From: Pleodorina starrii
Lineage: Eukaryota; Chlorophyta; Chlorophyceae; Chlamydomonadales; Volvocaceae
Assembly (NCBI GenBank): GCA_030267565.1
Contig: BRXU01000014.1
Location: 1,772,001-1,836,000 of the forward strand
DNA length: 64,000 bases
Direction of reading: 5' to 3'
In this document: positions 45,682 through 57,467 of the stretch, piece by piece
How positions within the stretch are numbered: the first letter of the stretch is position 1
Layout: every line of letters starts with the position of its first letter
Notes under the pieces: model-generated
Told to the model about the DNA's origin: nothing
Database searches by the model: none
Seen by the model: the letters and a program-made list of their open reading frames with translations, nothing else
Translations under genes and position numbers: made by a program

Positions 45682-47939
45682 TATCGTGAGCTTAACTTAA
45701 AGCTACCGTCGCACAAGAAGAAGCGATCTGCATTGGCTGAAAGCAACATTGAGATCCATGTGCAATTATAGTAACTTTACGCAGCATTGCGTTTCTTGTC
45801 GCCGTTAACAATTTGAATTTTCATAAATCATCGCAACAATCGGATGCAAAGTCATTGCCCGAAGTTAACACGGCAAACCTGCAATTGGAGAAGGTAATTA
45901 GCCCAGATTCTCCAGCTGATCAGAGAATGTACGTCATTATGTGATTTTGGCGGGTGCGAACTGGATTCGGAGCCAGCACGCCGTGTACGTTATGGGGAAA
46001 TGCCTATGAAAATATCTCAATGGAATTGATAAGCGCAGGCCCAACGGGGAACCACAACGAAGTAGCCCTCGGGATAGCGTGCTTTCTGCAAGCACCGCGC
46101 AAAGTGCCGAGTCTCGAGCCTTCTCGAGCGTGCCAGCAAGAAAGGAATGCCGTGTGGTGAGCCACACCAGCGCACCATCCGCTAGGATTAGCGCAGGGGG
46201 CTCAGCGGGGCCTCGCGGGCGGCACTGTGCCTATGATGCCGCCGCCGGCCAATCGGTGCACATATCGTGCTTGTGCGTGGGAAGATCGTGTCAGTGTTGC
46301 GATACAATTTCGGGCACGGTAATGCAGGCTGGGTCAGGAAAGTGGGACAGTCGCCGCTGATACTCGCTGATGTATGCAGCGCATCTGCGTGATCAGGCGT
46401 GATCTGCGTATCAGGCCGGGAATAGCAAAAGTGGTTTTACGCATCTTCAGAGGGCCCCACTCCAGTGTTCAGCACTGCCTTGCATTGTTTGTATCCGTTT
46501 TCCAGGGTCATGCAAACGAACTTACGTTTCCTGAGTGACACGATTGATGATACACCATCGTCGCGATTTATGTGTAAAGCACAAGTGCCCATTGTCCTGC
46601 GTAGTGCCCTGCACTGTGCGCGTGGGTAACGGCTGTTGGGCATTGCTGGCCTGTGGGCCTGTGGCCTGCATCCCAAAGCAGGTCTTGGGGCCGCCTGGGC
46701 TGCCAGGGCTGCCTTCCCCTGGAGCTTATTAAGTCTCAGTAAGGCTGCACCACTGAGACCTGGTACACGGTGGTGTTGCAACACACACGTGGTCTCCCCT
46801 ATGTCGCAAGGTCATCAAAGCTTCCCGCCCTGAGGGTTCAGCCAGGTTCAGCTCTGCAGTACTGTATGCAGGGAACCGTTCCATTTGGACCACGAAGCAT
46901 GGAAGAGTGCTAGATCTTAGTTGCTAAGATGGGGCTGCGGGATGAGGCTGCGAAGTCCTGCGCTACTGCTGCACCGGTGGACTTCGTGGCCTCGTTCGAA
47001 CATAGCGGGCGGTGTATGGCGTATGGATTACGTGCGTGCCTCAGACCTGCGAGAGTGTACGCTCCAAACACGGACGCATGTGGAAACAATAATTCCCGCA
47101 CTCACTGATTATTACTGATAAGTGCGGGTTGGGGGTTGCATTTGGAGGGGCCTTATTGTTACACAGTCGTAGTTCGTAGCACAGCTTCGCGAATAGTAAC
47201 CGGTTAAACCGCGCTCGGAGGATTTCGTTTCATGAGTTCAGGCTATAACTGAATCTTATCTGGGCGACGTTTCCTTGAGAGCCAGGCTGAAAGAGCCGTA
47301 GAGCCCCCTTGCCCAAAATTACGTGCATGAGTACGACAGGGTGTCTGGGACCAAATGAAAGTGTGAAACAAGCTTACAAGGCGAGGCGCGCACAGAATAA
47401 GCTTAGAATATTAGAAGGTGTTTTTCTACTGGTGCACTGCGTTTATAACGCGCTGCCGCATGGAGAAATGTATTTTGGTGAAAGGCGGCAGGATAGTTCT
47501 TTGTAGGGCACTGTAAAAGCACATCGAAAAATCACTATGTACCCGTGCTACAAGGTGTCCTTCGGATGAGGCGCAGCGCTTCAGGCTCCCTTGCACCCAG
47601 CCTGCTTCGCTTTGTGGACACGGAGCACACTTGCTGCCGGGGAGGGCTTCTAGGGACAGCTCGATAAATCCTTCCAGTGAGCTTGTCCTTGCTGGCGCGT
47701 GGGGAAGGTGTCCGACGATGATAATACTGTTGAGATATGCTGGGATACGTTGGGATACATATACCAGTCAGTCACCGCGTGTATGAAACCCTGTTTTTAT
47801 TACTGTATTAGCGGACACGGTTCTTGAATATTTCCATGCTTGCGCTGACTCAACGCGCCTCCGCGCTGCACCCGCAATTCACCTTCAGGTTCCAAGACAG
47901 GCCTCAGATAATCGCCTTGGCGACCGTGCGATCTAAGAA
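45682..47939. other. 2.26-kb divergent spacer
   Basis: Lower-GC spacer between two divergently transcribed genes. It contains only short open frames with no recognisable domain and no long repeat visible by eye. Confidence 0.5.
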
Positions 47940-50900
47940 ATGAACAATGTGGATCAAGTGGAAGCCGCACGCCTAGCTGTCCGTGCTCCGGCTGCACAGC
48001 CTGGCCCGCAGAAGTCTGGCGTAGGAAACCGGGGCTCAAGCGCTTACCACGCACCAAGCGATGTGAACGCATGTGCGTCCCATACCTCGTCCAGCGGTGC
48101 CCTGGGGGCGCTGCCGACCGTGAGGTCAGCTCCGTTTTCTGCCATCTCTTTGTCATACGCAGCGGTCGCTGGCGCACGACGGCAGGCAGGACTGACTTCG
48201 ACAGATAAGGTGCCTCCCTATTGCGACAGCTTGAACCACTCCAGCCAGGGCCCGACCAGCAGTCACCACCATGCGGGCGGGAAAAGGCCCAGGACCCTGG
48301 CCTTTTCTGGTGATGCTGCATCGACGCAGACGGAGCCGTCGCAACCGTCCCAACTGAGAAGGCTGACGTCGTTGACGGCGCATTCCAGGCAGGAGACAGC
48401 GGAGGAAGGTCATAACCGTCACCATGCGTCGTCTGCTTCGCCTGGGGCGCGCCAGGCCGGCCCGCAAGCGCCGCAGCTGTCAGAAGCAGACCATCGCACC
48501 TGTGTGGAGCTGCGTCAGGGAGCATTCATCCAGCAGCTTGTCGGCGCCACCAACTGCCATGGCTCCGATGCACGAGGTCGCTGTCCAGCAACCAACGCCG
48601 CCCCTACGGCTCCTGGGGGCGTGCCCACGGTGATCGGCGGCTTGGGTTCGGACGGCGGCCACCAGCTCGCTGCCTTCCTCGCCGCCAACTCACCCTCCGT
48701 GCTCGAGCAGCTGCTGGCGACTGCGGGGGTTGCACCCGCGCCAACCCAAGGCCGCCAAGGTGCGGCCGCCACCACCTCCAGCTTCAGCCTGAGCGGGCTT
48801 GCCGGCTTCCACCGTGAGGACGCCCACCCGAAGGGTGCCCAGCACGCGCAGGATGAGCTGCCTAGGGCAGCCGAGCCCGACCCACATCGCCGACCCAGAG
48901 GGCAGGCGTCTGCCAGCACCACCCCAGCGGGCTTGCGCGCCGATGGCAGTGCTGCCAGCCTTGCAGGCACAATTACTGGCAGGGCGGGCGGCGGCATTGG
49001 GCACGGAGGTGAAGCCGGCCCCGTCGGTGGTGGCAGCGGCACCGAGGGCGACGGGTGTGGTCGCAAGGGCGGCGCCTTGGCCCAGGACAAGCCGTCAGGG
49101 AGCGCCGCGGACGCGGTCTGCGGCGCCCGGCGAGCGCGTGACGGCGGCGAGGAGGCTGCAGGGGCCGGCGTCGCGGCCGAGGGCAGGGCGGGGCTTGCGG
49201 GCCCTGCCTCCCGGTCGCGAACAGCAAAGTACAATGACGCGGCAGCGCGCAGTTCGGCAGTAGAGCAAGCACGGGTGGGTCAGGCATCGAGGCAAGGCGG
49301 GATGTCGACGGATGCGCCGCTGATTGCGGCGGGGCCGGGCGCGGCTGCGGCCGGGCATGCTGTGGCAGGACCACCTGATCAGCAGCATCAGCCAACGGAA
49401 CCCGTGTCGGCGCACTTGCGCGCGGAGGTGGCCGCGCGGCTGAAAAAGCCCATCCGCATTATTCAGCCCATCAGCCAGGCGTGGGTCGAGGAGACGCTGC
49501 AGAGTGCTGGCGGCGCGGCCGGCGCCGCCGCCCCGAGTGTTAGTAAGGGCCCGGCAGCTCCTGCCTACGTGCCCGCCGTCGCCAGCGCAAGCTTCCCGCA
49601 AGCGCCTCTTCATCAAGCCAAACCGCGGATGCAATCCCATTGCCCGGCCGTTGCCGCGTCTAAGCCGGTTACTAGCACAATGGCATCGGAGTTGCCTGGC
49701 GAGCCATCCCTGCGGGACATGCCTGTGTACACGACAAAGGCCGCCCCTGCGGTGTGTACATCGAAGGCAGCGTCCTCTGCGCCCAAGCAGCCGGCGCCGC
49801 CGGCGGGACGCACCGCAGCTGCTGATCTATCACCGTTGGCGGCACTGGCGCCCGCGCTGGCCGCGCTGGCCTCGCTACCACCCTCCGACACCGCCTCTCC
49901 TTTCACCATAAGCTCGTTGGGCGTTTGGTCGCCTCTGGCGTGTGACTCCGGCCCCGCCGGGTCAGGTGCGACCCTGGCGGCGGCGGCACTGCCACGTAAC
50001 TATGAGAGCAACACCAACACTAATTCTGCGATGCCTGTGACCGCGGCGCCATCGCCCTTCAGCTCGGGAGTCCTGCCGCCGGCGTCAAGCTCCGGAACCA
50101 TGCGGCCCGGCGCAGCGAATTACGCGGCGCTGGTAACGGCGCCTGCCATTGTTTCAGCAGCAGCAGCAGCAGCAGCCGATGCCGCCGCCGGCGGCGCGAC
50201 GGCAGCGGCCACCGTTGGCGGCGGCAGCGCCGCCGCAACTGCAGCCATTGTAGCCGGGCTGGAAGCGCTGGCGGCGGCCAATCCGACCATGGCCGCGCTC
50301 GTGGCGGCGGGGGCGGCGCCTGCGGCGCCGCCGGTCAACGCGGCGGCGGGGGCACACAGAGCCGCCCGCAGCCCGCCGGATCCGCTTCTCCACAACCGCG
50401 TCGGCGCCGCAGCGGGCCTGACACCGCCGCTGCCATCGCAGGTACGGCAGCTGCAGGCGACGCCGGTGGCATCGACGGCTGGTTCGACGTCGGCATCTTG
50501 CCTCGGGAAGGTGCAGGGCGAGCTGACGCTCCTGTATCAGTGGTACGTGGCCAACAAAGCGGTATACCTGGATCAGGCGCAGCGGCAGCTGCAGCGGATC
50601 GAGGCGCTGACTGCGGCGCGCGACGGCGCCGCCGACGCGGCAGCGGCGTCGTTCGCGAGGGCCGAATCCGCCGAGGCAATGCGCGCTTTTGAGACCGCCC
50701 TGAAGATCATGAGCGTGTGCGGCCGCGTGGAGCAGCAGTGGCTTGCGGGACCGGCGATGGCCGCGGCGGCGGGTGGCGGCGCCGTGGGCGCGGCCGTTGC
50801 CGGCACCACCGCCGCGGACATGGGTCGGGGCCTCGCGCCGGAACTCCCACCGCAGGCGCCTGGGGGCTCGACCGGCCTCCAACTGCCTGCCAATGTGCCC

Positions 50901-51314
50901 GCGCCGTCTGGCGGATGGGCCCACGGCGCCAGCGCGGCCCTGGCGGTGGCGGCGGCGCTTGTGGGCTCGGTGGGGCAGGGCCAGTGCCCGGCGCCGGAGC
51001 CCGGCGGGCCGGGCCCGCGGGACAACGCTGCCGGGGCTGCCGGCGCCCCGGGACGGGTGCCGAGCCCGCGAGGTGTCGCGCCGACGTCGGTCGTGGGCGT
51101 CGCGCCGCTGGCGTTGCGCGCCGTGGGTGCGCGGCCTGCGACTGGAATGCCACAGTCCCTGTCGATGCAAGGACTGCAGGCGGTGGCGGCGGGGGATCCG
51201 CGGCCGGCTGTGGCGGGGGCGATGGCGCCGCCGCGCCCGTCGCCGGCGGCGCGGGGCGCCGCTGCGGCTTCGCCCCCTGCAACTGCGCCGATCAGCCCGG
51301 TGACGGCTGCCTGA
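47940..51314 (+). CDS. Intronless 1124-residue Ala/Gly/Pro-rich protein, unknown function
   Basis: One uninterrupted frame from ATG 47940 to TGA 51314. An in-frame TAA lies two codons before the ATG, fixing the start, and a TGTAA follows the stop by 143 nt. Most of the chain is low-complexity. Three better-ordered stretches stand out: about 237-260 (QLAAFLAANSPSVLEQLLAT), about 485-522 (LRAEVAARLKKPIRIIQPIS plus QAWVEETLQS), and about 855-935, a long helical region (ELTLLYQWYVANKAVYLDQA, RQLQRIEAL..., AMRAFETALKIMSV) that looks like a coiled coil. A GKRPRTL patch near residue 115 could be a nuclear signal. No catalytic domain is recognised. The lack of introns is striking beside genes with up to 14 exons. 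The frame could be a real regulatory or structural protein; its length alone is weak evidence in DNA this GC-rich, but the start, stop and poly(A) arrangement support it. Confidence 0.6.
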   Translation: MNNVDQVEAARLAVRAPAAQPGPQKSGVGNRGSSAYHAPSDVNACASHTSSSGALGALPTVRSAPFSAISLSYAAVAGARRQAGLTSTDKVPPYCDSLNHSSQGPTSSHHHAGGKRPRTLAFSGDAASTQTEPSQPSQLRRLTSLTAHSRQETAEEGHNRHHASSASPGARQAGPQAPQLSEADHRTCVELRQGAFIQQLVGATNCHGSDARGRCPATNAAPTAPGGVPTVIGGLGSDGGHQLAAFLAANSPSVLEQLLATAGVAPAPTQGRQGAAATTSSFSLSGLAGFHREDAHPKGAQHAQDELPRAAEPDPHRRPRGQASASTTPAGLRADGSAASLAGTITGRAGGGIGHGGEAGPVGGGSGTEGDGCGRKGGALAQDKPSGSAADAVCGARRARDGGEEAAGAGVAAEGRAGLAGPASRSRTAKYNDAAARSSAVEQARVGQASRQGGMSTDAPLIAAGPGAAAAGHAVAGPPDQQHQPTEPVSAHLRAEVAARLKKPIRIIQPISQAWVEETLQSAGGAAGAAAPSVSKGPAAPAYVPAVASASFPQAPLHQAKPRMQSHCPAVAASKPVTSTMASELPGEPSLRDMPVYTTKAAPAVCTSKAASSAPKQPAPPAGRTAAADLSPLAALAPALAALASLPPSDTASPFTISSLGVWSPLACDSGPAGSGATLAAAALPRNYESNTNTNSAMPVTAAPSPFSSGVLPPASSSGTMRPGAANYAALVTAPAIVSAAAAAAADAAAGGATAAATVGGGSAAATAAIVAGLEALAAANPTMAALVAAGAAPAAPPVNAAAGAHRAARSPPDPLLHNRVGAAAGLTPPLPSQVRQLQATPVASTAGSTSASCLGKVQGELTLLYQWYVANKAVYLDQAQRQLQRIEALTAARDGAADAAAASFARAESAEAMRAFETALKIMSVCGRVEQQWLAGPAMAAAAGGGAVGAAVAGTTAADMGRGLAPELPPQAPGGSTGLQLPANVPAPSGGWAHGASAALAVAAALVGSVGQGQCPAPEPGGPGPRDNAAGAAGAPGRVPSPRGVAPTSVVGVAPLALRAVGARPATGMPQSLSMQGLQAVAAGDPRPAVAGAMAPPRPSPAARGAAAASPPATAPISPVTAA

Positions 51315-51457
51315 GGGAAGCTGTCGTCGTTGGTTGGATTGAAGAAGTTGCCCACAGGCAGCTGGGCAGGCCTATGGCGTGGTTCGTGTTGCGCGGAGAG
51401 AGGCAGTGAATGGTTTGAATGGACGCTGCTGCTACGGTACATGGTCAGGTGGGGGCA

Positions 51458-51462
51458 TGTAA
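51458..51462 (+). promoter_or_regulatory. TGTAA poly(A) signal for the 1124-residue gene
   Basis: TGTAA at 143 nt past the TGA, at a typical 3' UTR distance for volvocine genes. Confidence 0.6.
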
Positions 51463-54400
51463 CGGGGGGCGTGCCTTCTGAGCAGTCGGCCCGCAGGCAG
51501 CAAGTTCGTCGCGCGTCGAAGAGAAGAGTGCCGGAAGACGAAGCGTAGTGAAAACATAACCGACCGGGCAGGGATTTGAATCTCCGCTCGCGCCAGGGAT
51601 CGCTGGACCATCGGTCGGGTCGAGTCTTGATGTGGTGCGGTGCATTGCTCAGCGATGCGTTTTTGTGTCGGGATTGTCGCTTTTGTTTGAAGTTCGTGAC
51701 GTTGTGATGTGATGTGTTGTGAAGTGACGCGTTGGTTCCTCCCAACAGCCCAGCGGTCGACCGGGGGGCGCGCCGGCCAGCCCGTGAATGTGGGTTTGCT
51801 GCGCAGCGGCGCTTCCTCGCATGTAGCGACGGTGGCGGTACTGGGTGTCTGGATTGGGGGAAAACTGCAGACATGACTACTGATGTTGAATTTGACGCCA
51901 CCGACAGGTTCTGAACTATCCGCGTGTTCTGGTTTTTCTCGCCATGGGGGCGCGTACTGCCGCATGCGCGGTTCTGGTGACCTAAGTGTGCAATAAAGGC
52001 GGTTCTCGTCAGCCGTAGTTGTTTGCCTGCTGTTGTGCCGTGAGTTTTGTCTTGATGATTGCGTCTTTGCAGTTTGCTGTTCACTCGGCAGCGGAAGTCG
52101 GCTGTCTGCAAGCGAAGGTTATCGGGCGAGTTTACCGCCGCAGAAAAGTGCCTCCGCCGCCAGCACGGCGGCAGAGGCCGCTGCGGGGGCCTGGTGGCCG
52201 GGTTTGTTTCGGCGGGCCGGGGCCTGCTGCCTTCTCGGCGGCGGAAGCAGCAGCAGCATTTGGTTGCGCTCTTCCTGCATCCGCTTCCGTACATAACGCA
52301 AGAAACCAGGACCAGATTACGTAAGTAGCTAAGGTCAAGTGGACTCCGGGCTCCACTGCGTTTATCGGGGCGCCGGAAGTGCGGACTGCGGTTTAGCTGT
52401 TCGACTGATCGTCGGATGATGTGTACTTGCTATTCCAGTATGCAAAGTGTTTTACTTTCGCACTCCCCGTGAGAGTGATTGGCTTTGAAGTGCCGGCGCG
52501 TGTCGGCGCGAGGGACGGCCGCGGCGGCAGCGGCCGGTGGTGCCTTTTATACTGCCAAGGGCCATGGATGGGTGGTGGCAGGTTGCTGGGTACACGGTTC
52601 ACGGTTCAAAGACGCTTTCGAAATAAGAGGGCGCCTGGTGGATGGATTTATCGGCAAAGCTGCGCAGGAGCGCTGTGTGGGTGGTGTGGTGGTGGTGGTG
52701 GTGGTGGCAAACCGTGGTATTGGTCGTGGGGTAAGCGCTGCGCCGCGCGACGATGGGTCTGCGCCCACTTGCGCGGCTGCGCGGCCCCTCGCATTGAAGT
52801 TGTTGGGACGAGACCTATGGCTGTGCCGTAGGTGATGAAGTTTGAGGACTTCGTGAGTGGAGCCGTGTTGGATTTGTTAATGCGCTTCGGATTTTATTTT
52901 TGCCGTCGGCGACAACATGTGTTGATTGGTCGTTGGCCTGCGATAAGACGCGCGCGACGGCGAAGATGTTTTTTTTGTGGCAGTACAGCACAATGTGTGA
53001 GGGAGCGCCTGGTTGTTTGGAACCGCGGCCGCACGCGGCCATGCGGCGGCGATGGGGGGCTGTGTCCGCACAATGTATTGCGTCTTTTTCGTTGCGCCTG
53101 GGTGGATGCGGGAGTCCATTCATAAAGGTCCGCCGCTTAGGTGGCCTCGCTCGCGCACGAGGCCGCGTGCCCAAAACGTATATACGGATTTTGGCGCAAA
53201 TTTGTCGTGGAGGGTTACGTTACGGTATGGCTCAACAGCCTCGCAGCTGGCGGTTGTTTCTTTTTGTCGTTTGGCGCTTTTCCGGTGCCGTGAAGTTCGG
53301 CGTCACGTTTGCCGTTGTGGAGAGGAGGCATGACGCATCGCCGTGGGATGGGATGGTGACGCAGCTCTTTGCTGCAGAGGGCTGTTCTTGCGGTAGCGCT
53401 GGATGCTGAATAGCTCATGCATTGGGGGTGTCATTTGCATCCATACATTTGGGGGTGTCGCACTTTCATCTTTACGTTTTCGGTTGCGAAGCCTTTGCGA
53501 CGGGGCTCCGTCAGGCCTTAGGCGATGTATGGGAGCTGATGGGAGCAAGTTGTCCTCTCTCTCACGCAAGTAGCTGCGGCGTCGTGGAGAGCATGGAACA
53601 TGGCTGGGGGTGTGGCGGCGCCAGCGGGGCCTGATCGTGGGTGTTTTTTTTTGCAGCTTGGCGATTTCCGCCTGCATCCCATGTGGGTTCCTATCGATCG
53701 TCTGATTCGAGCCGATGTTTCCTTCGTGTGACCTTGTTGTCTCTTTCTCCGACAAACAGGGACCTGTCCTAGAGTCGACGCCATAGCAGTGCAGTGTTTG
53801 TGTGGCGCATTTTGTGATGTTTATCACACTTTCGTTGTTGCTGTGTGGACGGAACTGACGGGTACCCGCGGACGCTTGAAGTCGGCCGCAGCTCGTCCAC
53901 ACCGTACGGTATCGCTTGTGTAGTACGACCCGCCGCACCTTGGTTGGCTTCGTACGACATCTTTTTTTGTGTCGTGCAGGGACCGTCGTCTTGGTCACAG
54001 CTTGTATGTATACTGCATCTTTGGTTGTACGAGCCAGGCGCACCTATAGAGTACGGCGATTCAGCTGCACTGATGAGGTTTTCTGGGGCGCGAGAAGCGC
54101 GTGTGAGTGTGAGAGTGTGTGCGGGCTCCCGAAAGGCCGCGGGGTCGAGCTAGGGGGCAGGCAGGCAGGTGAAGCGCCCCGGTGCGCCGTTGTGTATGTT
54201 GCGCCGCGATGCCCCCATCCCCCTGCCGCACATCCCAGGATGCGTGTGCCTTGAGGGACCCAGTGCGGGTTTCTTTTTACGGTACTCCCCTTCCCGCTCA
54301 GCCCCGCGCAGCTTGGTGTTGCTGGGCCCGTTCGCCAACGTCGCCGCGGCCACCTGGCCGTGTTTTCGTCTTTCCGTACCCGCCGTCGGGGTTGGCCGTG

Positions 54401-57400
54401 TTGATGTTCAGAGGTCTGTTCATAGTCGTGCGTGCACTCTCCTGCGTCGTGGCCGCGGTTCGCGGTGTCCGCACACACTGGGGGATGCGGGCTGCCACGC
54501 CGCGGGTTTTGCACTCCCTGCAATGCCCCACTCTGATCGCCGGTGGGAGGGGTTTTAGTTTTGGGCGCGGCAAAGGCGAAACGCACGCACGCGGGTGTGG
54601 ATGCGGACGCGGGCAGGGGAGGGTGGTGGATCCGCAGGAGACGGCGGCGCCTCGTGCTGGGTACTGCGCAAGGACATGATCGTCTCCTGGGCACGGACGG
54701 CCTCAGGCGCACAGCCCGAAGCGCTCTTGCCAGCGCGCGCGCGCGTGAACCTCTGGCCCGAGCCGCGGCTTTGATCTGCCGTAGCCCGGCAGCGGCAGCG
54801 GCGCACATACGGTACACACGCGCAATTTGTCGGCGTGGGGGCCGTGTGCTGTGCTGTGCTGTGCTGTGTTGCGCGGCCTCATTTGGGGTACCCGGGTTAC
54901 ACTCTCCGCCGAAGGTCGAATTCGGACCTGCAGCCAGCCCGACGCAGGGACTCGTAGGAGCAATGTGGAGACTGGTCATGCGCATTTTTTGTGCCGTCAG
55001 ACATCGTGCGGCCCGCATTTTGGGCGCTTTATCAGAGTTGTAGGGTATCGACCGTACCGGTATCGGTTTTCTTTCAAGGAGCGGTCTCGACCTGCGGGCG
55101 GTCTCAAAGCCCAACCCTGGCAGTGAAATGGATGTCGGAGCGTGTGGGCAGTGCCTCCAACGAGGGAGCGAAACCCCCTTGGAAGGACTGCAGATAATGA
55201 TTTTAATGTTGGTGGTGGCGGTGGAGTTGGTGGCACCCCCGGAAGTAATCAAGTGAAGCGGCGGCGGTGTCAAGTGGATGGCATCGGCGTGCTGTAGGCG
55301 CTCGTGCTCCTGTCGCGCTCTGCTCTGATCGCTCGCTCTAAGCGACGTGCGCGACGCATCGGAAGCATCGTTTTTATGCCCTGACGCGGGCGCGGAGACC
55401 GCGCGCGGAAACGCATGCCATCGCACTGGCCTGGCCATCCTGTTCGCTAGCGCCTACCGGTAGGCGGCGCGTCGGTGCACGGCTGCGCGCATGCGCCCGC
55501 GACACCGTTTAGGGCGGAAGCTTTCTCTCCCTCCTGGTCGGTTGAGGCCCATCAAAAAGTGCCGGGTCGGTCTGAGGGCTTCGTGTTGCTGTCTTTGCAC
55601 CGGGGCGTGGCGGGAGCCCCAAGGCCAGAAAGCCCGAGGCCCCTGCTGTGGCTGCGCGCGTTGCGCTTTTGTTTTAGCATTCGAGTGATAGCCACAGTGG
55701 AGCGACGCCGGGAGCAAATGTATCTCTTTTTGGTGCCCTTTGGGTGAAGTGCACGGTATGGGGCTGCCGCCTCTAACGCGCGTCGTAAAGTGGAGAAAGA
55801 CGTGACTGCACGCGGGGAAAGAGCGAGCGCACGCAATTGCGGTCATCTGGTCAGAGAGTAAAGGGGGCCGGGCAGCGTCTTCAGCGGCGTTACGATACGT
55901 TACGTTACAGAACATTTCCATACGCGACGGCAGCGCCTGCGAATCTCGACGGGCCTGACGGTTGAGCGGAGAATTTCCAAACGGGAAACCAACCGTCTTT
56001 TGGCAACTCACTCGTTCCCCTACACAATCTGGAGACTTCCCCCCCTCTGCCCGGCGAGGAAAGGAAACATTTTACCTGTCCCGCGCGCGGCAGTGGCCCG
56101 CGCGGCGCAGCGCAGCCAGGGAGCGTCGGAAGCAAAGCGCATGCCATCCGCGAGCCTCAAACTCCCCGGCCGCGGCTCCCAAAACCAACCCAAAACCAAA
56201 CCCAATTCAGGACACGCACACACAGGGCACACAGCACGCGCAAAGGCACGCACACGCGCATACACAAATTAACTGGGAAGCAAGGAGCCAGCAACCGCCA
56301 ACCACGCTGTCGAACGTCGGGCCCGCCTCTGCAGGCGATGCAGTCGCCGTCCGCATCCCCCTCCCTCCGACACACACACATACACACACACACACACACG
56401 CGTGCAGACACACACTCTCGCTCTCCCCCGGGGAGAACACCACGCACAAGAACGCCTCCGTCTCACGCGCCACGCACACACCCCCTCGCCCTCCTCCCAC
56501 CCAGCATCGCAGCATCGTGCCCAATGTCCGCCGCGTCGCCCACTCGACTCAAAACCCGCCCTCAAAACACGCCCTCGCGCCGACGCCCGCCCGCCCGCCC
56601 GCCACCCTACCACCCACGCATGCATGCATGCTCAGCACACGCCCACCCAAAACACCTGGCGGGCGGGCGCCCTCCGCCACGCACGCGAACACCAGCCCTC
56701 GCACCGCCCGCCTGCTCGCTCCCGCTGCTAGGAGACACGCAGCCGTCACGTAGCAGAAGAAGACGTCGGAGGCAGTGGCAGCATGCAGCGCCTGCACACT
56801 GAGTGTGTGTGTGTGTGTGTGCTGTGTGTGCGAGAGAGAGAGAGGCTGGTCAATGGCTGACGCCCAAGATCGCGACGCATCTCAGCCGAGGGCTTTCGCC
56901 AACGACAGCATCAGAAACAACACGCGTCAGCGCTCAGGCGCGTCGAGAAGCCGGCTACGGCTCTTCTCACGTTGCGCTTCTTCGTGGGCTCCTGTCATCC
57001 GCTGCCGGCTTCGCTGCGCACGGGCCCCTCCCCTGCCCCGCCCCGCTCTGTCCTCCTGGACTCCAGCCAGTAGCGCTGGCCATGGGGGCGTGTTGGCTTC
57101 TCAGGCGTTCTCGACCTAGGGCAGAAGGGAGGAACACGACGCGGCGCGTGGGTCAACGAGGGTCAACGAACGAAAGAGGCGCACGGGCGTTCTCGACAGG
57201 TTCATGGCGGGAGGCTGCCGGAGGCAAATTGCTGTTTGGCAGCCGAAATGGCGGCAATGGAGGACAGATGGACAGATGTATGTATGGATGGACAGACGGA
57301 TGCATAGATGGACAGCTCACTTCATCACTCGGGAGATCACTCGGTTGGGCAAGACGCCGGGGTCGAAAGCCCGCACCGCGGCGCCGCGGTAATCCTATAT

Positions 57401-57467
57401 ACGATGCAGGTGCTGTCCTGCCGTACTCCCGTACAGGATTGTGCCAACCAACCAACCAACTAACCAA
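51463..57467. other. 6-kb region with no recognisable gene
   Basis: The sequence has long chance frames on both strands (for example 464 codons on the minus strand at 55438-54044 and 263 codons on the plus strand at 55962-56753), but none reads as a protein family and none joins to others by convincing splice phases. It contains a tRNA-like hairpin at about 51552-51610, CA-rich tracts at 56210-56410 and 56805-56835, and GGTGGTG tracts at 52680-52710. It may hold long UTRs or non-coding RNA genes. Confidence 0.5.
51552..51610 (-). other. tRNA-like/pol III box-containing hairpin
   Basis: Read on the minus strand, CCGACCG and CGGTCGG form a perfect 7-bp stem enclosing an A-box-like TGGTCCAGCG and a B-box-like GATTCAAATCC. 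The total span of about 59 nt is too short for a normal tRNA and no anticodon arm is formed, so it is at best a truncated tRNA or the head of a tRNA-derived SINE. Confidence 0.3.

Noticed and set aside
50573..52294. 573-codon minus-strand frame
   Set aside because: It is largely the antisense shadow of the 1124-residue gene and its 3' flank, with no domain or splice support.
54044..55438. 464-codon minus-strand frame
   Set aside because: Composition is that of random GC-rich DNA, with no family motif, no ordered region and no neighbouring exons.
55962..56753. 263-codon plus-strand frame with His/Thr/Pro runs
   Set aside because: It reads through CA-rich simple sequence and shows no protein-like conservation pattern.
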